Part shown: piece by piece, positions 39,752-49,922 of the stretch
Layout: every line of letters begins with the position of its first letter
How positions within the stretch are numbered: position 1 is the stretch's first letter
Assembly (NCBI GenBank): GCA_038659295.1
Contig: JASNGC010000003.1
Coordinates: forward strand, 496,001-560,000
DNA from: Enterocytospora artemiae
Taxonomy: Eukaryota > Microsporidia
Length of the DNA: 64,000 bases
Direction: 5' to 3'
The notes under the pieces: model-generated
The model's database searches: none
The model's input: only the letters and a program-made list of their open reading frames with translations
Told to the model about the DNA's origin: nothing
Translations under genes and position numbers: made by a program

Positions 39752-41209
39752 ATGGTCTTCATTCCATCATCCGATTGTGATTCCAGCGAATTTGAATGCT
39801 TTAAAGATAATGCCAACAATCCATATAGGCACAGCCTCACAAGAGCTCGCCATAAAGACTATAAAAGACAGAATCTAAAGAAAACCACACCAAGACAGGG
39901 CGAGGCGTCAAATCAGTTGCATTCAATAAACAGATATTTGATTAACTCCTCAAAAGTCAAGAAAATTTCGAAGTGCATTGAGAATGGAGAGTTTCCACTT
40001 GTAATATATGGGCCAAGTGGGGCTGGAAAGACATTTGCAATTATTTCGATATTGAACAGGCTTAATTTAAAGTATAACTTCGTTGATATTTCCAAGTCTA
40101 CCCTCAACAAACCTCTAAAGCCGATAATCAATATTGTTGAGATCAGAAATATCCTGGAAATTAGAAAAATTAATCATTTTAGTAATTTAATTATAGAAAC
40201 AAATTTGGAATACCTAGATAAGCTTGGTGATAAAGATAGTTTTATGAAGAATTCAGATCCAGAACTAGCCTTAGTCCCAAGTTGTTTTGGCAAATCTAAT
40301 GGAAAGCACGATGACAGGTATAGACTAAATACCAATTGGGCAAGGGATGGAAGTTTGATCGGCTCAACAGACAATGTAAGTTCAGAATTTTCTATTGATT
40401 TATCAAGTTCAATTGAGTCCAAGGATGCTGGTGACACCTTAATCCATTCTTCCTGTGATGCCACCTCGTCAAAAGTGAATCTTATAGGCCTTCCAGTTGG
40501 CACCACATTTATCAAATTTTCCAGAGCAACAGAATTTCAAATCAGAAAACTAGGAATTGGTGGATCTAATGGGAATTTGTTTGCAATTAATCATCCCATA
40601 CTGCAGAATCCCATCCATGTAGACATTTTTAGATTTATCGGTAGAATATTCTATAAAAAAATTAAGATCAAACAACTATTCGTAAAGAACCGAAAAATTC
40701 TGATTGTCGATGAAATTAGAATACCTATGCTATCAAGTAAGCCTGATGATGGCACATCATGCAAGAAAACAGAATTCTCGGAAAATAAGACCAACTGCCT
40801 TAACAAAAACACAGGTCAGCTGCAAGCCAAAAGTAATTCTAATCTAGGTGATGAGGATGCCAATACTTCTGACTCCTGTACATTTGATGATAATGAGCTT
40901 GACTTTAGTTCAACAGAAAATAAACAGGGAGACATACCAGAAATGATTTCTCATGTCACCGATACTTTCTTGGAATTTGAGACCTCAGATGAAATACTTG
41001 TCCCGTTGTGTGAATTTGATAGAGGCATGATTATTGAATATTTATACACTAATATGTTAGAATTTACAAATACACACAATATTGTCCAGTTTTATGATAG
41101 TCTTAGCAACACAGAGTTTACAGAAGATGGGGTGCTAATATTTATAAAAGCATTACTTGACAAGAGCAAAAAGCCAGGGCGGTTCGTTTCATTTAAAAGA
41201 GGTGGATGA
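39752..41209 (+). CDS. RAD17: Rad17/Rad24 checkpoint clamp loader (485 aa)
   Basis: AAA+ subunit that, with Rfc2-5, loads the 9-1-1 clamp. Walker A GPSGAGKT at residues 87-94; Walker B ILIVDE near 325; DIFRFIGRIFYKK corresponds to the family LFHALGKILY. The C-terminal FDRGMIIEYLYTNMLEFTN matches the loader segment LP.YLHQNYIDFF. A Ser/Asn/Asp-rich insertion fills ~150-290 and another ~340-390. Start: ATG directly after TTTTTACCC at 39752, 12 codons inside the longest frame. Confidence 0.8.
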   Translation: MVFIPSSDCDSSEFECFKDNANNPYRHSLTRARHKDYKRQNLKKTTPRQGEASNQLHSINRYLINSSKVKKISKCIENGEFPLVIYGPSGAGKTFAIISILNRLNLKYNFVDISKSTLNKPLKPIINIVEIRNILEIRKINHFSNLIIETNLEYLDKLGDKDSFMKNSDPELALVPSCFGKSNGKHDDRYRLNTNWARDGSLIGSTDNVSSEFSIDLSSSIESKDAGDTLIHSSCDATSSKVNLIGLPVGTTFIKFSRATEFQIRKLGIGGSNGNLFAINHPILQNPIHVDIFRFIGRIFYKKIKIKQLFVKNRKILIVDEIRIPMLSSKPDDGTSCKKTEFSENKTNCLNKNTGQLQAKSNSNLGDEDANTSDSCTFDDNELDFSSTENKQGDIPEMISHVTDTFLEFETSDEILVPLCEFDRGMIIEYLYTNMLEFTNTHNIVQFYDSLSNTEFTEDGVLIFIKALLDKSKKPGRFVSFKRGG

Positions 41210-41307
41210 AATTTTGGAAATTTACAATATCAAACAAAATATCTCCAACTCTGATAAAAAATACTCTTTTCCATTAATTTAGTGACATGATGGCGTACTT
41301 TTGGTAT

Positions 41308-43692
41308 TTAACGAGAGTTGTCCTTTTTTTCCTCTGTTATCTCCCACTGGAAATATTCACATCTTTTAGGAAAATATTTGCAACAATAAAAATACTTATT
41401 TATGTTTGGTCCTTTTTTGGTTTGTAATCTTTTTGCAGGTTTGTTGCATATGCACTTTGGGAAAGTAGTTTTGCTCGATTTAATTGTTGAAGTCTTTACA
41501 GTAGATCTATACGAGTTCATAGAGAATTGAGGACGGGGTTTTTTAGCATTGCTAGGGTTTGCACTTGTGGGTATTCGTCCGACGGTGTTATTCGATCTAT
41601 TTTCAATATTATTGCGAGAGATACCTTTTGAGGTAGTTCTTATTCTTTTAGTATTTGTTTCATCATAATTTAAACCATCTCCTTCACTGCTGTCATCACG
41701 GCGGAACTTTCTAGTGTGACCATTTCCACTAGTATTGTGATCATTTGTGTAAATATTGGTGGTGTTCTGCCTCAATATCCCCACAAACTGTGCTATATTC
41801 GCCTCCATCTTTTTATAAATCTTCTGAAATACATCTATTTCCCGTCTGACCAGGTCATTTCTTTTCATTTTGCCTTCGCAAATTTTCACTAGATCAATTT
41901 CCAAATCTTTCCTGAGGTTTGGCTCACTGATAGGTAGCTTTAAATTATTATATCCCTCAATCAAATTAATTCCAAGTGGAAATGGAATTAGCCTGTTGTT
42001 TTCCTTCTTCACATAATTTCTGAGTTGAATTTTTTGAATATGCTCGTGTATTGTCGCGTCAGTACCTATTCCGTTCTTATCCATTAGTGCAATCAAATCA
42101 CCTTCAGAAAGATAATCGGGCCTTGAAGTGTTTCCGGAAATAAGAGAAACACAGCCAACGCGACCATTGGAGCTGGAGTTTCCACCGACATTCTTGGCAT
42201 TCTGTATTGTTTCACCAATCTCATAGCTGGAAATTGGTTTTGAATCCCATTTATCGTAAATGTAGATGTCCAAATAATTTCGATGTGTAATGACAAGACC
42301 TTTTGCAGTAAAGATTTCTTCACAGACATAACTGCCTCTGTCAGTATTTGTGGAATGTGACACCTGGAGGGTAACCTCTGTTTCTACTCCTCTTGCATTG
42401 TCACTTATGCATCCTAAGAATCGTCTAGCTATAAAATCAAATATCTTTCTCTCATCTCCTTCTAATCCATTCCCATCTCTCAGTGGATATATCGGTGAGT
42501 GTGCCTGATCATTGTTTAATCCATTTCTAGGATGGCAAAAGATCAACTTCTCTGCATACTCGGAAAACTTTGTATCATGTTGCAACTTATTGATTATTGA
42601 AGTGTATCCAAAGCCACTCCCAAAAGAATCTGTTTCTGTTCTAGGATATGAAATATACCCCAAGTTGTACAACTTCTCCGCAATATCCATAATTTTTTTC
42701 CCTGACATTTTATAATATCCAGAAACCACCTTTTGAAACTCAACAGTTCTTAGTGGTAATGGTTTGTATTTTGTTCTGTTGGCCACATTCTTACTCATTA
42801 CAGTTATGTCTTCATATCTTATTAGATTATAGAAGTATAAAACACAGTTCTTGTCAAACACATCTCCCCTTGACCATCTAAAGGTGTCTTCATCACCATA
42901 TTGGTTGTTTCTACATTCCTTGGCAATGGTTGTGCCTCTAACAGTTACATTGATCGAATAAAATCTTTCTGGTTGAAACCTAATTATCTCGTTGTGTCTT
43001 TGGACCACAAAGTTCAGTGTCGGAATCTGGCACGGCCCAAAAGATATTATATTTTTATCGGCAGTTATGGCTTCCATATCTTTCGTATTCGAATACGAAA
43101 GTGTCTGCAACCTTGTAAATGCACTGCCCAATCTCAAATCCAGTTCTATTCTTGCATCAACCGCATCTGACTCGTTGTAGTTAATATCGATCAGGTTGTC
43201 CAGTGCATTTACAACTTCAGTTCTAGAAATGCCTGAAAAACGAGCTCTTTTTATAATAAGCCGGTTGGAACTCGGATACTTGCATCCTGCTCCCTCATCT
43301 CCACCATGTTTTATAAGTAAGACTTTTCTAATCTGATTGGCTATATGCTCACCCTCTCGATCGCAATCTGTCCAAATTATTACCATTGAGCAATTTTGAG
43401 ATTGAGAAATAATATTCTCTTTTATTGATAGAAACTCATCTTTAATTTTACTTTCGATTGGACATGTAAATAGCTCAAATGGGTCTACCTCGTTCCATTT
43501 GGCCTTCCGAACAAACTCGTAGTTGAATAGATGGCCCAAGACACTTGTAAAAACCATTGAATCCCCATCATATTCAAATATATAGTTGGGACAGAACTTA
43601 TTTCTTCCCCGGAAGCTATGTATTTTACTGGAGAGTACTTTGCTGATTGATTTTGCCACAGATGGTTTCTCTGCTACATTGAGAATTTTCAT
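41308..43692 (-). CDS. TOP3: DNA topoisomerase III, type IA (794 aa)
   Basis: Type IA topoisomerase for decatenation and Holliday dissolution with a RecQ helicase. N-terminal Toprim (MKILNVAEKPSVAKSIS, IIWTDCDREGEHIA), the cap, and the catalytic Tyr in GYISYPRTETDSF. The C-terminus carries a GRF-type zinc finger (CICNKPAKRL...FYCCKYFPKRCEYFQWE) after a ~70-residue Ser/Thr/Arg/Asn-rich linker. Eukaryotic Top3-alpha has this layout. The start ATG has no CCC; an out-of-frame ATG lies 4 bases upstream. Confidence 0.95.
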   Translation of the reverse strand: MKILNVAEKPSVAKSISKVLSSKIHSFRGRNKFCPNYIFEYDGDSMVFTSVLGHLFNYEFVRKAKWNEVDPFELFTCPIESKIKDEFLSIKENIISQSQNCSMVIIWTDCDREGEHIANQIRKVLLIKHGGDEGAGCKYPSSNRLIIKRARFSGISRTEVVNALDNLIDINYNESDAVDARIELDLRLGSAFTRLQTLSYSNTKDMEAITADKNIISFGPCQIPTLNFVVQRHNEIIRFQPERFYSINVTVRGTTIAKECRNNQYGDEDTFRWSRGDVFDKNCVLYFYNLIRYEDITVMSKNVANRTKYKPLPLRTVEFQKVVSGYYKMSGKKIMDIAEKLYNLGYISYPRTETDSFGSGFGYTSIINKLQHDTKFSEYAEKLIFCHPRNGLNNDQAHSPIYPLRDGNGLEGDERKIFDFIARRFLGCISDNARGVETEVTLQVSHSTNTDRGSYVCEEIFTAKGLVITHRNYLDIYIYDKWDSKPISSYEIGETIQNAKNVGGNSSSNGRVGCVSLISGNTSRPDYLSEGDLIALMDKNGIGTDATIHEHIQKIQLRNYVKKENNRLIPFPLGINLIEGYNNLKLPISEPNLRKDLEIDLVKICEGKMKRNDLVRREIDVFQKIYKKMEANIAQFVGILRQNTTNIYTNDHNTSGNGHTRKFRRDDSSEGDGLNYDETNTKRIRTTSKGISRNNIENRSNNTVGRIPTSANPSNAKKPRPQFSMNSYRSTVKTSTIKSSKTTFPKCICNKPAKRLQTKKGPNINKYFYCCKYFPKRCEYFQWEITEEKKDNSR

Positions 43693-44014
43693 GCATAAAA
43701 AGAAATATTAAAAAATAAACTTGAAAGCAGTGGCAAAGCTTGAGGTGATTTGAGTCAAACTTAGTTGATCTTCAGTACTCCAACCAAGGTTATGGGTTTA
43801 GTTCAATTAAATGTCGATTGGGAAATATGAGTGCAAAAGCAATATTTCCTATGTTTTAGTCAGACTCCAAGCTGAAACTTTACAGAAAATTTTGGATGAA
43901 TCCCAAGTATCTCAACAACCTCTGGTCACCATATTTTACCTTCCACAAACCTTAGTAAATCGCAGATTTCATTGGTATTAATCTGGCATATTGTTTTTTT
44001 ATATTTTCGGACCC
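43693..44014. other. Intergenic region, 322 bases, divergent promoters
   Basis: Upstream region of TOP3 (minus) and DPM1 (plus). Nothing recognised apart from the ACCC directly before the DPM1 ATG. Confidence 0.45.
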
Positions 44015-44923
44015 ATGTATAATGTTATTTTACCTACCTACAACGAGGTTGATAATATTGCCATATTGGTGAGAATGCTTAGTGATGTGTTCCATAGGCT
44101 GAATTGTAAATATATTCTCATAATCGTCGATGACAATAGTGCTGATGGGACTGCAGAAGAAGTAGAAAAGTTGCAGATACAAATGGGTGAGGATCAATTA
44201 AGGCTCATAAGAAGACCAAGAAAAATGGGACTGGGTTCGGCATATTTTGAGGGGGTGGAGTATTGTAGATATGATTATACAATTATTATGGATTGTGATC
44301 TACAACACAATCCGTTTGACATCCTGGAAATGAGTAAGTATAAGGAATATGACATTGTTACAGGAACAAGATATACCTTGTATGAACTTAAGGACAATAG
44401 TGAGTCGATGGGTTCCAGAAGAAAGGCATATATGGACAGTGATTCTGAGAATAAATCGTGCGAAAATGGGGAGGACGATGAACATCAAGCTGTTCATGTC
44501 ATAAATCGTGGTGTAAGTGGGATGCCCGACGTTTTCACCAGGGAAAATAGCTCAAATATTAAGAATGTGGGAAGCAGTTTGGTTATCAAATATGGATGTG
44601 TATGTGGTTGGTCATTTAAAAGAAAACTAGTGTCTTCAGTTGCAAATACCCTTGCTAGTTTTGTATTAGATTTGAAATCAACAGACTTGACAGGTTCCTA
44701 TAGAATTTATAAAACTGAGATGCTGAGGAAGCTGTTGAAAAGTGTCCGCAACCAGGGCTTTGGATTCCAGATGGAAATTATTGTAAGGGCTGAGGGATAT
44801 GGAGCCACGATAAAGGAGGTTCCCATTACATTCTATGATAGATCAAGTGGAGAATCTAAGATGCAAATAATAGAAATCTTGAGATACTTGAAGTCAATTG
44901 CTTGGCTGTATTTTCTGGGTTAA
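44015..44923 (+). CDS. DPM1: Dolichol-phosphate mannosyltransferase DPM1, with insertion (302 aa)
   Basis: GT2 enzyme that makes dolichyl-phosphate-mannose for GPI anchors and glycosylation at the ER. Signatures: ILPTYNEVDNI, VDDNSADGT, MGLGSAYFEG, MDCDLQHNP (DxD), then TDLTGSYRIYK and the SGESKM end. About 70 polar, acidic residues (121-192) interrupt the region between TGTRYT and GWSFKRKLVS. There is no C-terminal membrane anchor beyond the last helix, so it is of the short type. Start: ATG directly after GGACCC at 44015. Confidence 0.93.
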   Translation: MYNVILPTYNEVDNIAILVRMLSDVFHRLNCKYILIIVDDNSADGTAEEVEKLQIQMGEDQLRLIRRPRKMGLGSAYFEGVEYCRYDYTIIMDCDLQHNPFDILEMSKYKEYDIVTGTRYTLYELKDNSESMGSRRKAYMDSDSENKSCENGEDDEHQAVHVINRGVSGMPDVFTRENSSNIKNVGSSLVIKYGCVCGWSFKRKLVSSVANTLASFVLDLKSTDLTGSYRIYKTEMLRKLLKSVRNQGFGFQMEIIVRAEGYGATIKEVPITFYDRSSGESKMQIIEILRYLKSIAWLYFLG

Positions 44924-45119
44924 TAAATTAATTAAGTGCCAGTTCTTTTAAACAGAAGAGGTCTCCTTCGTGTGACTGCCATCTTAGTTCTAGACATTGG
45001 CTCCTACAAGATCACTTTGATGCAGGGTAAGACCAGTCCACAAAAATAATTTCACTGTACTTCGCTTTCAAGCTCCAACCCATTTATCTCATCTATTCAT
45101 TTCTGATTTTATCCCCAAA

Positions 45120-46859
45120 ATGGAGACCAAATCTATGAACAATCTAGAATTCATTTCTCTTCTGAAGGAAGATAGAAGCTCCGCAGAGTTGATATCAGTT
45201 TTGGAAACTATCGAGTTCTCCATAACTTTTGAAAACTCATCCATTGTAATAAGTTACCTAACAAAACTCTTTTCTACAGAAATTGAGATGGAAGCACATC
45301 TGAGGCCCTCGTTCGAATGGCATATTGAGAAAATCACCGAGCTATTGAGAAATCATGTCCCCAATCTATTTCATTCCTACATTTCATTCGATTTCAAATA
45401 CTTGGAGGAGGAAAAGGAAGAAAAACAGTCTATCTTGGAGCTGTTTCGGCACATGATTTTTGAGGTTCTAATCAAAAAATCAAAAAGTGAGATAGAGAAT
45501 GGAGTTGATAGGATATTCAGAACTGCTGCATTTGAGATAAAAGTTCCATTGAGCACTTTCCTGGTGAAGTATTTTGAAAGAGTAGAGACTTTGAAAATAC
45601 TGGAAGAGGTGGCATTTCTGCTTGAGGAGTCGGATATAAGAGAAGTTCTGGACTATCTTTTACAAGTCTGGCACTCTCCTGAGAGTTCGAATTCTTTTGT
45701 GTTGTCAAATCTGGACTTATTTTTCTATTTTCTAAAGGCAACCAATCAAAGGGTGTACAAGAGAATGTTCGAGCTGATCCACACCCAGAAAGCCTATTTC
45801 AAGGAGGTATTTATTTCCAGTCTCCCAGAAATCAATATCGATCCCATTTTGGACAATACAAGAGACTACAACTTCGAAATTATCAGCGCGCTGTTTGAAA
45901 AAAGGCCTTACTTAGCCCTTTCTGTAATTGAGGGGGTCAAATCTGGGAAGGTGCTGATTCCAAGAGGTTCCTTCATCAAAAAAATTTCGGAGATTGATGA
46001 ATTTTTCAGTCCATATGTGGGGGAACTGGACCTAAGCCCGACAGAAATGAATGAAATATGCTCCGAAAGTATCTTGTTTTGCAATGAGTATTATAAAAAG
46101 ATTGATAATGTGGATGAAATGATGGAGTTTGCAAAAACCATGTCGAACAAGGATGCTTCGGTTATTATTGAATTTATTCGCAATGTCCAGACGAACTCTG
46201 AAGCAGCCTTTACGATGTTTATTGAGTGTTTGGCAAAGAATATGAGATTCTCTGGGGACCTGAAGAGTTACTTAATCGACAATTTTGCAAGAAAGGAACT
46301 ATATTTCCATCAATTTATTTCATATTTCTCTGTCCAGGAGATCGAGGAATTGATGGTGAGGTACTACAAGCCGAGGATTAGTTTGGAGAGTCTTTTTAAG
46401 AAATTCTATCCACAAGAGCTGCTGATTGAAATCCATAAATTTCAATCCAGAGACCTCACAAACAATCTTTTCAAGGAGGCAGTAGCTTCGAACAAATTTT
46501 CTGACGATGATTTTGCATTTTTGATGAAGTCCTTAGAGGGTATGAAGTCAGAATGTAAGATGGTCACATGCTTCCAGCTGCTCAAGAACAAGCCTGAACT
46601 GAGGAAACAGGAGATTGTTTTTCTTCAAAGATCATTTGAAGACTTTATCCTTAAGGATGAAGTGCTCTTGGATGCTTTTGAATCGTGTGTAGAGATGATC
46701 GGGGTGGCTTTTATAGGTGTGATGGAGAAATGGAGCCGCGAGCGAATTTCCATGATTTTTAAACATTCTAATCGTATTAGGAAAATGGTTCGAGAGTATA
46801 TGTATGAGGATATGGGCAGAGACCTCAGATGGATTAGAGGTTACCTGAGATACAAGTAG
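45120..46859 (+). CDS. Helical-repeat protein, unknown (579 aa)
   Basis: Almost entirely alpha-helical with HEAT-like repeats (FEVLIKKSKSEI, FLVKYFERVETLKILEEV, YNFEIISALFEKRPYLAL). No motif points to a single family; a symplekin/Pta1-like scaffold of mRNA 3' processing was considered but not supported. Start: ATG after TTATCCCCAAA. The gene is compact, with ~190-base gaps on both sides. Confidence 0.65.
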   Translation: METKSMNNLEFISLLKEDRSSAELISVLETIEFSITFENSSIVISYLTKLFSTEIEMEAHLRPSFEWHIEKITELLRNHVPNLFHSYISFDFKYLEEEKEEKQSILELFRHMIFEVLIKKSKSEIENGVDRIFRTAAFEIKVPLSTFLVKYFERVETLKILEEVAFLLEESDIREVLDYLLQVWHSPESSNSFVLSNLDLFFYFLKATNQRVYKRMFELIHTQKAYFKEVFISSLPEINIDPILDNTRDYNFEIISALFEKRPYLALSVIEGVKSGKVLIPRGSFIKKISEIDEFFSPYVGELDLSPTEMNEICSESILFCNEYYKKIDNVDEMMEFAKTMSNKDASVIIEFIRNVQTNSEAAFTMFIECLAKNMRFSGDLKSYLIDNFARKELYFHQFISYFSVQEIEELMVRYYKPRISLESLFKKFYPQELLIEIHKFQSRDLTNNLFKEAVASNKFSDDDFAFLMKSLEGMKSECKMVTCFQLLKNKPELRKQEIVFLQRSFEDFILKDEVLLDAFESCVEMIGVAFIGVMEKWSRERISMIFKHSNRIRKMVREYMYEDMGRDLRWIRGYLRYK

Positions 46860-47050
46860 ATTCTTAGTTACTTATCATCTGAATGCCTGTTTGATGCTTA
46901 CATTTTAACTAATTATGAAGTTTATTGGAACTCACAAGTTCGGAATGTAGTTAAAAATAAATATATACCCGATGACAATTTAGTATGTATATCTGGCTTT
47001 GCAATTTGTTCCAAAAAATATGTCTTTCTGATTTATTTACTCACCCCTGA

Positions 47051-48268
47051 ATGGAATGTTGTGGTAACAAAGATTGTGTAAGTGAAAAAACCCTCAAAAA
47101 GGTTGCGGTGGTTGGATGTGGAAACTGGGGTACTGCAATTGCCAAGCATATAGCAATAAATATACAAAACTGTAGTCTAAAGACCGAGGATGCTCTGATT
47201 GATTCTATGATCTATATGTATGTTCATGAGGAATCTGTTAATTACAACAACACACCCATGAACTTGTCAGAGATAATTGATACTTTCCATGAAAATCCAA
47301 AATATCTCCCAGGAGTTGTTTTGCCTGAAAATATTAAGACAGTAACATCCTTATCTAGCCTGGAGAATGTTGATATTTTTGTGTTCTGCTTGCCATGTGA
47401 GTTTTTAGATACAGTCAACAGCCTGAAGATAAAAAAAGGAGCTATAGGAATCAATTTGAGCAAAGGAATTTTTATGGATGGACCATCTACAAAGAATGGG
47501 AAGCCAGAGTTTTTATCCAAACACAGACCCCAACTAATTACACCAGCCCAAAGTATTACCAACAGACTTGGAATCGAATGCTCATCATTAATGGGTGCAA
47601 ACATAGCATCTGAAGTTTCATCTGATATCATCTCCGACACAACACTTGGATATCGAAACTACGACAGTGTTAGGTACTTTGATCAAATGTTTAGAAATGA
47701 AAAGTTTTTCATTGAGTACATTCCCTATGAAAAATCAATTGAGGTGTTTGGGGCAATGAAGAATATTATTTCAATGGGATATGGAATACTGTCGGGTTGT
47801 GCAGGAAAAACAAACAATCCAGGTGTGGGAAACAATACCATTTCAATTTTCTTCAGGAAGGGCATTCTAGAAATTATTCGATTTGTGGAGATCTTTGACA
47901 CCGAAAGTAGCCATGGACTGAAAGATTCGGTTGTATTCAAGAGCTGTGGAATTGGTGATCTGTTGACCAGCTGTGTGTGTGGAAGAAATCGCAAGGGGGG
48001 AGAGATTATTGGAGAGTATCTAATCCAAGGAAGTGCTGGAGAAAGTGGAGATTCTGTTCATTTTGCAGAATCCAAAGATTCAGGGTTGCTTAGAAAGTAT
48101 GTTGAACAAAGGTTTGGGGGTCAAAGACTGCAAGGATTCTGTACAGTTAAGACGTTCTACAATTTTTTTGGAGAAGAGGCAGACAATTTCCCACTGATTA
48201 CATCCATGTATAAAATTTGTTATGAAGAGGGAGATCTGTGTGATCTTTTAGAGGCGATTTCAAAATAA
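47051..48268 (+). CDS. GPD1: NAD-dependent glycerol-3-phosphate dehydrogenase (405 aa)
   Basis: Cytosolic enzyme reducing DHAP to glycerol-3-phosphate. Rossmann motif VGCGNWGTA near residue 20, then NLSKGI, GANIASEV, the substrate region (GAMKNIISMGYGI) and SCGIGDLLTSC, all in family order. Length and C-terminus (LITSMYKICYEEGDL) are ordinary. Start: ATG after CACCCCTGA. Confidence 0.96.
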   Translation: MECCGNKDCVSEKTLKKVAVVGCGNWGTAIAKHIAINIQNCSLKTEDALIDSMIYMYVHEESVNYNNTPMNLSEIIDTFHENPKYLPGVVLPENIKTVTSLSSLENVDIFVFCLPCEFLDTVNSLKIKKGAIGINLSKGIFMDGPSTKNGKPEFLSKHRPQLITPAQSITNRLGIECSSLMGANIASEVSSDIISDTTLGYRNYDSVRYFDQMFRNEKFFIEYIPYEKSIEVFGAMKNIISMGYGILSGCAGKTNNPGVGNNTISIFFRKGILEIIRFVEIFDTESSHGLKDSVVFKSCGIGDLLTSCVCGRNRKGGEIIGEYLIQGSAGESGDSVHFAESKDSGLLRKYVEQRFGGQRLQGFCTVKTFYNFFGEEADNFPLITSMYKICYEEGDLCDLLEAISK

Positions 48269-48710
48269 ATTTGAAAATAATTAGCCAATTTGAACTGTAT
48301 ATTATGAACTATATATTAATCAGACTCTCTCCCTATTGGCCATATGGATAAAAACAGTATTAATGTTCTAGTATATTTTACAACTTTTTGGATATACCAG
48401 AAGTTTAGAAATGGGATTTATCATCAGCAAATTTTATATGCACCGAGGGAGCACAGGATGAATAACTTATTCCATAAGGAGAAGCACATATGTTGATTGT
48501 ATTTGTGTGAAGATCTTAAACATTTGAGGGTTCATTATTAGAATCATGATCGATTTTAACATATCAAAGCACCAGAGAGTGTGGTTTGTGGGATGCCAAT
48601 TCATACTTATCAAGCACAAGTCACGCGTATAGTCCACTCCTTTGTGTTATCCTTTCGATGCTTATCTGATTGGTTGTTTGCAGGATAAAAGTAATAGGGC
48701 AAAAGGAGAT
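48269..48710. other. Intergenic region, ~440 bases
   Basis: AT-rich spacer between GPD1 and the first tail-anchored protein gene. No start-signalled ORF, tRNA or repeat recognised. Confidence 0.45.
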
Positions 48711-49019
48711 ATGGTAGAGTTTATTCGAACCGATGGTGTGGCAAATAAGGATCAAGAGAGAGAGGTAGTCAATGCAACTTCAAGCACAAGCTTGAAGAGT
48801 ATCGACCCATCAACTTTAAAATTTGTGGATTTCAGCGACAAAAAGATTAAGGAAGACAGCAAGCCCTATATAGTTCACCTAAATGAAAAGGTTGTCAAAG
48901 AAGCGAAGGAACAGCAAAAGAAACAAACGTACAAGAGCGTGGCTGGCATTACGCTTAAAGGCTTATTGGTAATAGCTGTTTTATTTACACTCATGATTCT
49001 TCTAAGTAGATATGTCTGA
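48711..49019 (+). CDS. Tail-anchored membrane protein, unknown (102 aa)
   Basis: Charged soluble part ending in one hydrophobic segment at the extreme C-terminus (GLLVIAVLFTLMILLSRYV), i.e. a tail anchor of the kind inserted into ER membranes. Start: first ATG at 48711; the signal is weak, with GGG ~14 bases upstream. The longer frame to the left begins at a TTG and is rejected. Same strand as the next tail-anchored gene. Confidence 0.6.
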   Translation: MVEFIRTDGVANKDQEREVVNATSSTSLKSIDPSTLKFVDFSDKKIKEDSKPYIVHLNEKVVKEAKEQQKKQTYKSVAGITLKGLLVIAVLFTLMILLSRYV

Positions 49020-49185
49020 GGCAAAATTATTAAATTTAGGGAGGCACGTGGATATTGAGGTTTTAATCGTTTTTATTAAATATTGTTTTCAACGCTTTGA
49101 AAAGTACTGAATTGCAATCCTGAGAGCAATTAGCTCTGGAAGAGGGCTAGTTTATGAAAGGATATTTTTCCCAAACCTTCTTTTG

Positions 49186-49776
49186 ATGAATGAGTTTGAG
49201 GAGAAACTGTACAAGAAATTTGGGACTCGAAATCTTACGAATCAGGAGATGAAGCAGATTCTATTTGAAGCAGTGGATCGCAACTTGATTCATGATTCCG
49301 AAGTCAATATCTCGCCACTATCAACTGCAACAGAACTTCTTCGGGAAATCCGAAAGAAAAGAAGATCCCAAATGAGTGATATTGTGCATAATAAAGATCA
49401 AAGTTGCGGCTCTAAAGAGCATTTCGACTCAGATTTGAACAGTGTAAACTGTAGAGATTTCAAACAAAACAATACCGAACAAGGATTGGTTGAAAGGATC
49501 GGCAATATTTCTCCAAAAGGTGATTGTGCTTCACCAACATATTCTAGACTGAATGGCAAGCTTCCTTATGGATATTCTAATATCCACCGTGATATGATGC
49601 AAGATAAAGAATTCAAAACCAGTAAGAAAATTGAAAGGGTGATAGAAGCATTCTTAAAATATGAAGATTTGTTAGAAAAGAGGCCCAAAAGGCTTAGGCA
49701 TTCATTCATAATAGTTATTGTATTAGCTTTAATATCACTGTTTTTGTACTTTTCCTATACTCCAGTGCCATACTGA
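49186..49776 (+). CDS. Tail-anchored protein, possible SNARE-like (196 aa)
   Basis: Long polar region, then a helix (KIERVIEAFLKYEDLLEKRPKR) and one membrane segment (HSFIIVIVLALISLFLYFSY) with a five-residue tail. The layout could fit a vesicle SNARE of the Use1/Sec20 type, but no heptad signature is convincing. Start: ATG at 49186 with TTCCCAAACC upstream. Confidence 0.6.
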   Translation: MNEFEEKLYKKFGTRNLTNQEMKQILFEAVDRNLIHDSEVNISPLSTATELLREIRKKRRSQMSDIVHNKDQSCGSKEHFDSDLNSVNCRDFKQNNTEQGLVERIGNISPKGDCASPTYSRLNGKLPYGYSNIHRDMMQDKEFKTSKKIERVIEAFLKYEDLLEKRPKRLRHSFIIVIVLALISLFLYFSYTPVPY

Positions 49777-49922
49777 GCCATCAATAAATACACTTACTGT
49801 ATGTAATAGTGAGCCCAGTGTCCAGACCACACTGCAGATATTCATATTGTTTCATAGGTTTTCCTTATCCATCCCATTGAACATTGAATAAAAACATATC
49901 CCAATACATAGATTAGTCTTTG

